Positions 17,688-24,412 of a stretch of 64,000 nucleotides of DNA are shown here, in pieces (the stretch's first letter is position 1; the number at the start of each line of letters is the position of its first letter). This stretch comes from Paenirhodobacter hankyongi (GTDB lineage Bacteria > Pseudomonadota > Alphaproteobacteria > Rhodobacterales > Rhodobacteraceae). A model generated the notes under the pieces. That model ran no database searches. It was given only the letters and a program-made list of their open reading frames with translations, and had not been told where the DNA came from. The DNA lies in contig NZ_RCHI01000004.1 of NCBI RefSeq assembly GCF_003664585.1, positions 124,001 through 188,000 of the forward strand, written 5' to 3'. The position numbers and the translations under genes were made by a program.

Positions 17688-18803
17688 TCAGTTGCCGGCG
17701 GCCGGAACGGCGGTGCCGTTCTCCTCGGAGATCTTCACGACCGCACCCGAGGTCAGCTTGTTCTGCCCGGCGTCGACGATCTTGTCGCCCGCCTCGACGC
17801 CCTTGATGATCTCGATCTTGTCGCCCGCCCGGCGGCCGAGGGTGACGAAGACCTGACGCGCCACGAGCTGCGCCTCGCTGGCGCCCTCGGGCGTTTCCGA
17901 ACGCACCACGAAGACCGAGTCGCCGTAGAGCGTGGAGGAGACCACCGTCTGCGGCAGCGCGATGATGCCCTCTTCCTCGGGCAGGTTCACCCGCACCCGC
18001 AGGAACTGGCCCGGGGTGAGGGTGGTGCCGGCCTCGGGCAGCTCGGCGCGGATCGTCACCAGGCGCGAATTCGGGTCGATCTTCGGCTCGATGCCGGTGA
18101 CCGAGCCCTGCAGCACGTCCTCGCCCGATTCCGGGGTGACGGTGACCGACATGCCCGGCTTGACGATGCCGGCCTGCTGTTCGGAGAGGGTGAAGTCGAC
18201 GCGCATGTGGCGGATGTCCTGCAGCGTCGCATAGACGGTGCCCGGGGTGACATACTGGCCCACCTCGATCTGCGGAATGCCGATGGTGCCGGCGAAGGGC
18301 GCGGTCAGCTGCTTGGTTTCAAGCACGGCCTTGAGCTTGGCCACGGTCGAGCGGGCAGAGACGGCCTCGGCCTCGGCGCTGTCGAGCGTGGTATTGGCCG
18401 AGACGCCGCGGTCGCGCAGCTCGCGCGCGCGGGTCAGCGTGGTTTCGGCCAGATCGAGCGCGGCCTGCGCGGCGGCCAGATCGGCGCGCTCCTGGCGGTC
18501 GTCGATCTGCACCAGAAGCTGGCCCTGCTCGACATGGTCGTTGGCCGCAAAGCGGATCTCGCGCACCAGCCCCGAGGCCTCGGTCGCCAGATCGACGCCG
18601 CGCGCGGCCGAGGCGGTGCCGATCGCCTCGATCCCCGGCGTCCAGCGCTGCGGCACCGCGTCGGTGACCGACACCGCGACCGGCGCCGGCTTCATCGTTG
18701 CGAAGAACTGGGCGATCATCTTCGAGCGGAACAGATTGAAGCCGACGATGCCGCCGCCGACGAGAACAAGTGCGAGAATCGCGATGATGAAACGTTTGAT
18801 CAT
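17688..18803 (-). CDS. RND efflux periplasmic adaptor (membrane fusion protein)
   Basis: A 371-residue adaptor. The N-terminus has one hydrophobic anchor (about residues 4-24) without a lipobox. 'ASGLVREIRFAANDHVEQGQLLVQIDDR' is the first half of the lipoyl domain, a coiled-coil hairpin follows ('ADLAAAQAALDLAETTLTRARELRDRGVSANTTLDSAEAE'), and 'LTAPFAGTIGIPQIEVGQYVTPG' closes the lipoyl domain. It heads the two-gene pump operon, behind a promoter overlapped by a perfect palindrome at 18868-18885. No regulator gene is adjacent. Confidence 0.93.
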   Translation of the reverse strand: MIKRFIIAILALVLVGGGIVGFNLFRSKMIAQFFATMKPAPVAVSVTDAVPQRWTPGIEAIGTASAARGVDLATEASGLVREIRFAANDHVEQGQLLVQIDDRQERADLAAAQAALDLAETTLTRARELRDRGVSANTTLDSAEAEAVSARSTVAKLKAVLETKQLTAPFAGTIGIPQIEVGQYVTPGTVYATLQDIRHMRVDFTLSEQQAGIVKPGMSVTVTPESGEDVLQGSVTGIEPKIDPNSRLVTIRAELPEAGTTLTPGQFLRVRVNLPEEEGIIALPQTVVSSTLYGDSVFVVRSETPEGASEAQLVARQVFVTLGRRAGDKIEIIKGVEAGDKIVDAGQNKLTSGAVVKISEENGTAVPAAGN

Positions 18804-19122
18804 TGTCTGTCCCGGTTCGTTTCAAACAGAGAGCCAGCGTGGCACGCTCTGCCGCACTGGCTCCTTCCTGAACTCTAGAGTTCAGAGACTGGAGTGGAAG
18901 TCAATTACCCTTGCGCGAGATCTGGCTGCCGTTGCGGAAAAGACAAGAGCGTGCCGCAGAGAACACGGCCGGATTGCGCAAAACGCCGGGTCTTGCCATA
19001 AAGTCTCCCTTTCGCCGGCGTCAGAAAACCGTCATAACCGTCAGGATTTTCCTCAGGTGCCCCCACATGCCGCGCAAGACGGTGGGGCCGGTGTCCGGGG
19101 GCGCAGGCGAGAGAGGGTGCCT
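18804..19122. other. 319-bp intergenic region, divergent promoters
   Basis: Between the RND adaptor (leftward) and the phasin-like gene (rightward). The left part holds the palindromic operator. Towards the right gene there is a tandem 9-base repeat AACCGTCAT/AACCGTCAG at 19027-19044. Nothing else with coding or RNA character is seen. Confidence 0.6.
18868..18904 (-). promoter_or_regulatory. Promoter with 18-bp perfect palindromic operator for the RND pump
   Basis: On the minus strand a TTGACT -35 element (18904-18899) is followed after 17 bases by ACTCTA (18881-18876) as a weak -10. The -10 lies inside CTGAACTCTAGAGTTCAG (18868-18885), a perfect 18-bp palindrome. A repressor dimer bound there would block the promoter, as TetR-type regulators of RND pumps do. 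Promoter call is by eye. Confidence 0.65.
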
Positions 19123-19443
19123 ATGGACTATCAACCGATTTCGCCGGTGTCGCTGGCTCTTCAGGCCACCCGCATCGGCTTCGAGGCGCAGTCGGTGATT
19201 GCGATGCGTCTGGCCGGCATGGCGGGTCTCTGGGCGACGCCGCCCTCGGAGTTCACCCTGATGGTCGCGGAAAAGGCGCAAGCCGTGGTCGAGGCCGCCG
19301 AGGCGGCGACCGTCGCGGCGCTGAGCGGACGCGGCCCGGACGCGATGCTCGAGGCGAGCATGGTCGAGATCGGCCGCCACACCTCGGGCAATCTCGAGCG
19401 GCTCAGCCGCATGGGCCCGGCCTGGGGCCCGGTGTTCTGGTAA
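19123..19443 (+). CDS. Small phasin-like helical protein
   Basis: A 106-residue protein beginning at the ATG at 19123 after GAGAGGG. It is alanine- and methionine-rich and almost wholly helical: 'LALQATRIGFEAQSVIAMRLAGMAGLW' then 'EFTLMVAEKAQAVVEAAEAATVAALSGRG'. This pattern resembles phasin-like proteins that coat storage granules, and small Rhodobacterales proteins sometimes labelled 'antifreeze'. No polyhydroxyalkanoate genes are nearby, so the granule link is inference only. Confidence 0.6.
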   Translation: MDYQPISPVSLALQATRIGFEAQSVIAMRLAGMAGLWATPPSEFTLMVAEKAQAVVEAAEAATVAALSGRGPDAMLEASMVEIGRHTSGNLERLSRMGPAWGPVFW

Positions 19444-19480
19444 ACGACGCATCGCCGCGGGCCTGTTCGCCCCAGTCGCA

Positions 19481-19495
19481 TTAACAATCTGTTAA
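19481..19495. promoter_or_regulatory. Candidate CtrA-binding site TTAA-N7-TTAA
   Basis: TTAACAATCTGTTAA matches the TTAA-N7-TTAA core recognised by the alphaproteobacterial regulator CtrA and continues as TTAACC. It is 45 bases before the start of the lipoprotein gene at 19540. In a GC-rich genome such an AT motif is rare by chance, but it is also a simple inverted repeat (TTAAC-N5-GTTAA) that another factor could use. Confidence 0.45.
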
Positions 19496-19539
19496 CCATA
19501 CTTCGGGACACTGGCGGGGTTCAGCCCCCGCGAGGACCG

Positions 19540-19863
19540 ATGCGCCTGCCTGTCCTGATCCTGCCCGTGGCCCTGTTTCTTGTCGCCTGCGGCGCGCAGC
19601 CAAGCCCGGTCTTCTTCGGCGCCGAGCGGCACGAGCTGGTGCTCGAGGACATCCGCTTCGTCGTCTTCCGCAAGGAGGACCACGCCGAGGTGATCCGCCT
19701 CGGTTATCTCTCCCGTGCCGAGCGTGACGCGGTGCCGGCGCTGATGGAGCGCGCGGCGGCGCAGGCGACGGGCTGCACGACGGTCGGGCCGGGGCGGGGG
19801 ATGTGGGCCTCGCCCTCGCTCATCGGCGACACCGGCGAGGCGACCTTCCAGCTTTCGTGCTGA
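19540..19863 (+). CDS. Small lipoprotein of unknown function
   Basis: A 107-residue protein with a lipoprotein signal: hydrophobic 'LPVLILPVALFLVAC' with the lipobox LVAC, so the mature protein would begin at about Cys17. The mature part has no family I recognise. Two further cysteines ('TGCTTVG' and the final residue) could pair in the periplasm. A possible CtrA site lies 45 bases before the start. Confidence 0.75.
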   Translation: MRLPVLILPVALFLVACGAQPSPVFFGAERHELVLEDIRFVVFRKEDHAEVIRLGYLSRAERDAVPALMERAAAQATGCTTVGPGRGMWASPSLIGDTGEATFQLSC

Positions 19864-19923
19864 CCCGCCGCCCGGGGCTGCGACAGCACGCCGCGCCCGG
19901 ACAGGCTGCCCGGGCGGACCGAT

Positions 19924-19937
19924 CTGACCCAGATCAA
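19924..19937. promoter_or_regulatory. Candidate FnrL/FNR-type binding site
   Basis: CTGACCCAGATCAA matches the Rhodobacterales FNR-type consensus TTGAYCYRGRTCAA at 13 of 14 positions. Its centre is about 71 bases before the ATG at 20002, so a site at -41.5 would put the transcript start about 30 bases before that ATG. This would give activation under low oxygen. Consensus is from general knowledge of FnrL boxes. Confidence 0.55.
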
Positions 19938-20001
19938 GGTTCGCGCTGCACAAATGATGATCTGTGGATGCATGAAACGCGCCTGAACGGAGACCCTTTC
20001 C

Positions 20002-20187
20002 ATGATCCGCCTGATGGGCATCATCTATGCGCTTGCCGGCCCGACCCTTGCCGGTGTCCTCATCATCGCCGCGCTGACCATGAACATGTTCGACATGAAG
20101 TCGGTGCTGGCCGCAGCGGCGATCGGTTTCGTCGTGGCGATTCCCGCGGCATGGCTGGTGGCCAGGCAGATCGTCGCGAACGCCTGA
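20002..20187 (+). CDS. Small two-span membrane protein
   Basis: A 61-residue protein with two hydrophobic helices: 'IRLMGIIYALAGPTLAGVLIIAALTM' and 'VLAAAAIGFVVAIPAAWLVARQIV'. Similar tiny proteins occur across Rhodobacteraceae and are often mislabelled 'CTP synthetase'; nothing here resembles that enzyme. An FnrL-like site upstream suggests oxygen control. A strong hairpin follows the stop and then a cytochrome b gene on the same strand. Function unknown. Confidence 0.7.
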   Translation: MIRLMGIIYALAGPTLAGVLIIAALTMNMFDMKSVLAAAAIGFVVAIPAAWLVARQIVANA

Positions 20188-20200
20188 AAACGCGGCAAAT

Positions 20201-20226
20201 CGCCCTGCAACTGAGGTTGCAGGGCG
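20201..20226. terminator. Strong hairpin between small membrane gene and cytochrome b561
   Basis: CGCCCTGCAAC and GTTGCAGGGCG form an 11-bp perfect stem with a TGAG loop, thirteen bases after the stop of the 61-residue gene. There is no uninterrupted T run after it, so termination may be partial. It could also protect the upstream message or moderate read-through into the cytochrome gene. Confidence 0.6.
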
Positions 20227-20303
20227 CCGTTAAGCCGGTTTTACGGGCTTGTCGGTCAGAATGCTGCGTGGCAGCACTGCGCTGTCGGAAACCGGAGGTC
20301 ATC

Positions 20304-20795
20304 ATGCCCGCCCCGCAAGGCTATTCCCGCCTTCACATCGCTCTGCACTGGCTCACCGCCGTGCTCATCATCCCGCAATTCCTGCTCAACGACGCTGTCG
20401 GCGAAGCCTTCGACGCCGGCCTCGAAGGCGAGCAGATCACCGCCTCGATCCTCGCGCCGCTGCATGTGGCGACCGGGATCTCGATCCTCGTTCTGGTGCT
20501 GTGGCGGATCGCCCTGCGCTTCAAGAACGGCGTGCCCGCGGCCCCGGCGAACGAACCGGCGATCCAGAAGCTCGTGGCAGCCGCCACGCATCTGGGGCTC
20601 TACCTCGTGCTGATCCTCACCGTCGCCGCCGGCGCGGTGGCCTGGTTCGGTGGGGTCGAGGATGCGGGCGACCTGCACGGGGCGCTCACCACCGTGCTGC
20701 TCGTGCTGATCGGCCTGCATATCGTCGGCGCGCTCTATCAGCAGTTCTTCGCGAAGACCAATATCATCGACCGGATGCGCACCGCGCGTCTCTGA
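20304..20795 (+). CDS. Cytochrome b561 family protein
   Basis: A 163-residue inner-membrane dihaem cytochrome of the bacterial b561 type. Four hydrophobic helices are visible. Likely haem ligands are His residues in 'YSRLHIALHWLTAVLII', 'LAPLHVATGISILVLVLWRIALRF', and the 'DLHGALTTVLLVLIGLHIVGALYQQFF' helix. The start follows GGAGG at 20294-20298. Family members pass electrons between quinol and soluble acceptors, including superoxide. It may be read together with the FnrL-linked small gene upstream. Confidence 0.9.
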   Translation: MPAPQGYSRLHIALHWLTAVLIIPQFLLNDAVGEAFDAGLEGEQITASILAPLHVATGISILVLVLWRIALRFKNGVPAAPANEPAIQKLVAAATHLGLYLVLILTVAAGAVAWFGGVEDAGDLHGALTTVLLVLIGLHIVGALYQQFFAKTNIIDRMRTARL

Positions 20796-20865
20796 GCGCA
20801 TCCGTCGACGACAGAAATGGGGCCGCTCCGGGCAACCGGGGCGGCCCTTGTCCTGTCCGCAATCC

Positions 20866-21648
20866 TCAGCGCGACAGGAAGGCCTCGACCGCAGCCTCGA
20901 CCTCGCGCGGGCGCTCGGCATGGAGCCAGTGCCCCGCGCCCTCGATGCCCTCGAATTCCGCCTTCGGGAACAGCGCCCGGATCGGCGCGTGATACTCCGG
21001 CCGGACATAGGCCGAGTTCTTGCCATAGAGGAACAGCGCCGGTCCGGCGAAGGGATGGGCCGCGGCGGGCAGCGGGTCGGGCCAGGCCAGGATGCCCTCG
21101 AGGCTGTTCTTCAGCGCCTCGAGGTTGAACTTCCACCGCACCGGGCCGTCGCGCAGCTCGAGCGATTGCAGCAGGAAGGCGCGTGTCGCGGGGTCCTGCA
21201 CCCGCTCGCTCAGCCGCCGGTCGGCTTCCGAGCGCGAGGTGATGTCGTCGATCCGGATCGATTGCATCGCGTCGATCAGATAGCCATGCGCGATGCCGTG
21301 GTCATAGTTCACCGGCGCCATGTCGGCGACCACGATCCTGTTCACCAGCCCGGGCCGGGTCAGGGCGAGCATCATCGTCGCCTTGCCGCCCATCGAATGG
21401 CCCATCACGTCGCAGGCCCGCCCCTGTGCCGAGATCACCCCGGCAAGGTCATTGGCCATCGCCGGATAGGAATGCTCGTCCGACCAGAAACTGTCGCCGT
21501 GGTTGCGCATGTCGAGCGCCAGCACGAGCCGTTTTTCGGACAGCCGCTTGGCGACCACGCCCCAGTTGCGGGCGGAGCCGAAAAGGCCGGGGACGATGAG
21601 GAGCGGGGGCAGCTCGGTGTCGCTGCCATGGGCGATGACGTTCAGCAT
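20866..21648 (-). CDS. Alpha/beta-fold hydrolase (YbfF-like esterase)
   Basis: A 260-residue alpha/beta hydrolase. Start at 21648 (MLNVIAHG), chosen because the family begins there. 'LLIVPGLFGSARNWG' gives the oxyanion region, 'DVMGHSMGGKATMM' holds the nucleophile serine, and 'IEGAGHWLHAERP' the catalytic histidine. The arrangement matches YbfF-type acyl-CoA/carboxyl esterases. Substrate unknown. Stand-alone gene, divergent from the membrane protein at 21755. Confidence 0.88.
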   Translation of the reverse strand: MLNVIAHGSDTELPPLLIVPGLFGSARNWGVVAKRLSEKRLVLALDMRNHGDSFWSDEHSYPAMANDLAGVISAQGRACDVMGHSMGGKATMMLALTRPGLVNRIVVADMAPVNYDHGIAHGYLIDAMQSIRIDDITSRSEADRRLSERVQDPATRAFLLQSLELRDGPVRWKFNLEALKNSLEGILAWPDPLPAAAHPFAGPALFLYGKNSAYVRPEYHAPIRALFPKAEFEGIEGAGHWLHAERPREVEAAVEAFLSR

Positions 21649-21754
21649 GACGCATAGGTAGCGCGGCCCGCGCCGCTCTTCCAGTGGGGGCGTAGCGGGG
21701 GAACGTTGCACGGGCGCGCCGGCGCGGCTAGGCTTCGTGTCAGGAGGAGCGTCG

Positions 21755-22126
21755 ATGGATCCGATCACCCTGCGCCAGATGACCGGGCGCGTCTCGCAGC
21801 TTCTGGCCGAACGGCTGGGCGCGCGCGGGCGCACGCTGCGCGACCGGCTCAAAAGCCGCTCCCGCGCCTTGCCGCGCAGGGTGCGCCGGGCCGCGGCGCT
21901 GCTGGCCGAGGCCGAGGCGCTCGCCGCCTCGCCGCGGATGATGCGGCAAGCCGACATGAGCGAGATCGCCGAAGCCTATGACATCTGCGTCAACTATCTG
22001 CGCCCGCTCGGCAGCGGCGCGCGGGTGCAGGGGCTGGCGCGCTCGGCCGCGGCCTCGGTGGTCTTCGGCCTCGTCGTGGTCGGGGCGCTGGTGCTCGCCG
22101 TGGGGCGGTTGCGCGGCCTGTTCTGA
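21755..22126 (+). CDS. Unknown protein with C-terminal membrane anchor
   Basis: A 123-residue protein; the ATG at 21755 follows AGGAGG at 21742-21747. The first 90 residues are basic and helical ('LLAERLGARGRTLRDRLKSRSRALPRRVRRAAALLAEAEALA'), and residues about 93-117 form one hydrophobic span followed by a short basic tail, so the bulk should face the cytoplasm. I recognise no family. It ends shortly before a strong bidirectional terminator. Confidence 0.6.
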   Translation: MDPITLRQMTGRVSQLLAERLGARGRTLRDRLKSRSRALPRRVRRAAALLAEAEALAASPRMMRQADMSEIAEAYDICVNYLRPLGSGARVQGLARSAAASVVFGLVVVGALVLAVGRLRGLF

Positions 22127-22138
22127 ACGGGGCGCATG

Positions 22139-22166
22139 AAAAAGGCCCCCGCGCGGGGGGCCTTTC
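22139..22166. terminator. Bidirectional terminator
   Basis: AAAAAGGCCCCCGCGC followed by GGGGGGCCTTTC forms a GC-rich hairpin flanked by A and T runs, between the convergent membrane-anchor gene and glyA, so it can stop transcription from both sides. Confidence 0.75.
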
Positions 22167-22189
22167 GTTCCTGCGATCCGCCGACGGGA

Positions 22190-23482
22190 TCAGAGCGTCG
22201 GGTAGATCGGGAAGCGGGCGAGCAGCGTCGCGACCTTGGCCTTGACGGCTTCCTCGACCTCGACGTTGCCCTCTTCACCATTCGCGGCAAGCCCGTCGAC
22301 GACCTCGACGATCAGCCGGCCGATCTCGCGGAACTCGGCCTCGCCGAAGCCGCGGGTGGTGCCGGCCGGGGTGCCGAGACGCACGCCCGAGGTCACCGTC
22401 GGCTTTTCCGGGTCGAACGGGATGCCGTTCTTGTTGCAGGTGATGTGCGCCCGGCCGAGCGCCTTCTCGGTGGCGTTGCCCTTCACGCCCTTCGGGCGCA
22501 GGTCGACCAGCATCACATGGGTGTCGGTGCCACCGGTGACGATGTCGAGGCCGCCCTTCATCAGCTCGTCGGCGAGCGCCTGCGCGTTCAGCACGACCTG
22601 CTTGGCGTATTCCTTGAACTCCGGACGCAGCGCCTCGCCGAAGGCCACGGCCTTGCCGGCGATGACATGCATCAGCGGACCACCCTGGATGCCCGGGAAG
22701 ATCGCGGAGTTCACCTTCTTGGCGATCTCTTCGTTGTTCGTCAGGATCATGCCGCCACGCGGGCCGCGCAGCGTCTTGTGGGTGGTGGTGGTGACCACAT
22801 CCGCATGCGGGAAGGGCGACGGGTGCTGGCCGCCGGCCACGAGGCCCGCGAAATGCGCCATGTCGACCATCAGCCAGGCGCCGACCTCGTCCGCGATCTT
22901 GCGGAACTCGACGAAGTCGATCTGCCGCGGGATGGCCGAGCCACCGGCAACGATCAGCTTCGGCTTGTGCTCGTGGGCAAGGGCGCGGACCTGGTCATAG
23001 TCGAGCCGGCTGTCCTGCTTGCGCACGCCATACTGGATCGCGTTGAACCACTTGCCCGACTGGTTCGGGCGCGCGCCGTGGGTCAGGTGACCGCCGGCGT
23101 CGAGGCTCATGCCGAGGATGGTGTCGCCGGGTGCGAGCAGCGCGTTGAATACGCCCTGGTTCGCCTGGCTGCCCGAGTTCGGCTGCACGTTGACGAAGGC
23201 ACAGCCGAAAAGCTGCTTGGCGCGGTCGATCGCCAGGTTTTCCGCCACGTCGACGAACTGGCAGCCGCCGTAATAGCGCTTGCCCGGATAGCCCTCGGCG
23301 TACTTGTTCGTCATCACCGAGCCCTGGGCCTCCATCACCGCCTTCGAGACGATGTTTTCCGAGGCGATCAGTTCGATCTCGTCGCGCTGGCGGCCGAGTT
23401 CGTCGGTGATCGATTTCCAGATGTCGGGGTCGCGGGAGGAAAGGCTTTCGGTAAAGAAGCCGGCGTCGCGTTGGGCGGTCAT
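22190..23482 (-). CDS. glyA: Serine hydroxymethyltransferase
   Basis: A 430-residue PLP enzyme interconverting serine and glycine with tetrahydrofolate, the main source of one-carbon units. The PLP-lysine motif [10 protein letters not shown] is at residues 231-240 (Lys236). '[19 protein letters not shown]', '[14 protein letters not shown]' and '[14 protein letters not shown]' are further active-site signatures. Length is normal. The start at 23482 is preceded by CAGGAGACGCCC on the minus strand. Confidence 0.98.
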   Translation of the reverse strand: MTAQRDAGFFTESLSSRDPDIWKSITDELGRQRDEIELIASENIVSKAVMEAQGSVMTNKYAEGYPGKRYYGGCQFVDVAENLAIDRAKQLFGCAFVNVQPNSGSQANQGVFNALLAPGDTILGMSLDAGGHLTHGARPNQSGKWFNAIQYGVRKQDSRLDYDQVRALAHEHKPKLIVAGGSAIPRQIDFVEFRKIADEVGAWLMVDMAHFAGLVAGGQHPSPFPHADVVTTTTHKTLRGPRGGMILTNNEEIAKKVNSAIFPGIQGGPLMHVIAGKAVAFGEALRPEFKEYAKQVVLNAQALADELMKGGLDIVTGGTDTHVMLVDLRPKGVKGNATEKALGRAHITCNKNGIPFDPEKPTVTSGVRLGTPAGTTRGFGEAEFREIGRLIVEVVDGLAANGEEGNVEVEEAVKAKVATLLARFPIYPTL

Positions 23483-23546
23483 GGGCGTCTCCTGAACGGG
23501 ATGGTCGCGGGTCGTTTATCGCAGAAATCCCGGGGCCGAAAGCGCT

Positions 23547-23569
23547 CAAAACGACGTCAGGACGTTTTG
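23547..23569. promoter_or_regulatory. Inverted repeat in glyA-nadK divergent promoter region
   Basis: CAAAACG (23547-23553) and CGTTTTG (23563-23569) form 7-base arms, with a second dyad ACGTC-AG-GACGT (23554-23565) nested in the centre. Lies between the divergent glyA and NAD kinase starts. Could be an operator; the responsible factor is unknown. Confidence 0.4.
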
Positions 23570-23650
23570 GCGCGGCATCCGTGCGCCCATTCGCGTCTTG
23601 TGTTTCCGATCGTCGCTTGTCACATCAGGACGGAAACCCGGGGGTCGCAG

Positions 23651-24412
23651 ATGAACAGGCCGAACCACATCCATTTCGCCGCGGCAAATGCCGAGGCCGC
23701 GCAGGCGGCACTTGCGGAACTGGTGGAGCGCTATGGCCAGGTGCCGCGCTATGCGGCCGATGTGATCGTGGCGCTTGGGGGCGACGGCTTCATGCTGCAG
23801 ACGCTGCATGCGGGGGCGGGGCTGCCGGTCTATGGCATGAACCGCGGCACCGTCGGCTTCCTGATGAACGACTATTCCCCGGACGACCTGCCGGCGCGGC
23901 TCGCGCAGGCAGAGGAAGAGGTGATCAACCCGCTTGCGATGCGGGCGATGACGGTCGACGGGGTGATGCACGAGGGGCTGGCGATCAACGAGGTCTCGCT
24001 GCTGCGCGCCGGGCCGCAGGCGGCGAAGCTGCGGATCTCGGTCAATGGCAAGCTGCGGATGGAGGAACTCGTCTGCGACGGGGCGATCGTCTCCACCCCC
24101 GCGGGCTCGACCGCCTACAACTATTCCGCGCACGGGCCCATCCTGCCGATCGGCTCGGACGTGCTGGCGCTGACCGGCATCGCAAGCTTCCGGCCGCGGC
24201 GCTGGCAGGGCGCGATCCTGCCCTCCTCGGCGATCGTGCGCTTCGACGTGCTCGACCCGGCGAAGCGACCGGTGATGGCGGATGCGGACTCGCGCTCGGT
24301 CAAGCCGGTGCTCTGGGTCGAGATCCGCTCCGAGCCGAAGGTCGAGCACCGCATCCTGTTCGACCCCGGCCACGGGCTCGAGGAGCGGCTGATGCGCGAG
24401 CAGTTCGCCTAA
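23651..24412 (+). CDS. nadK: NAD kinase
   Basis: A 253-residue cytosolic kinase making NADP from NAD and ATP. The catalytic GGDGFM motif is at residues 43-48. 'INEVSLLRAGPQAAKLRISVNGK', 'LVCDGAIVSTPAGSTAYNYSAHGPI' and 'SFRPRRWQGAILP' form the conserved C-terminal domain. It is a compact form without the longer N-terminal arm, typical for alphaproteobacteria. Its end overlaps the end of the response-regulator gene by four bases, in tail-to-tail orientation. Confidence 0.96.
   Translation: MNRPNHIHFAAANAEAAQAALAELVERYGQVPRYAADVIVALGGDGFMLQTLHAGAGLPVYGMNRGTVGFLMNDYSPDDLPARLAQAEEEVINPLAMRAMTVDGVMHEGLAINEVSLLRAGPQAAKLRISVNGKLRMEELVCDGAIVSTPAGSTAYNYSAHGPILPIGSDVLALTGIASFRPRRWQGAILPSSAIVRFDVLDPAKRPVMADADSRSVKPVLWVEIRSEPKVEHRILFDPGHGLEERLMREQFA

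Noticed and set aside
22136-23650. Apparent N-terminal extension of NAD kinase reaching across glyA
   Set aside because: NAD kinase homology begins at MNRPNHIHF (23651); the upstream part is antisense to glyA.
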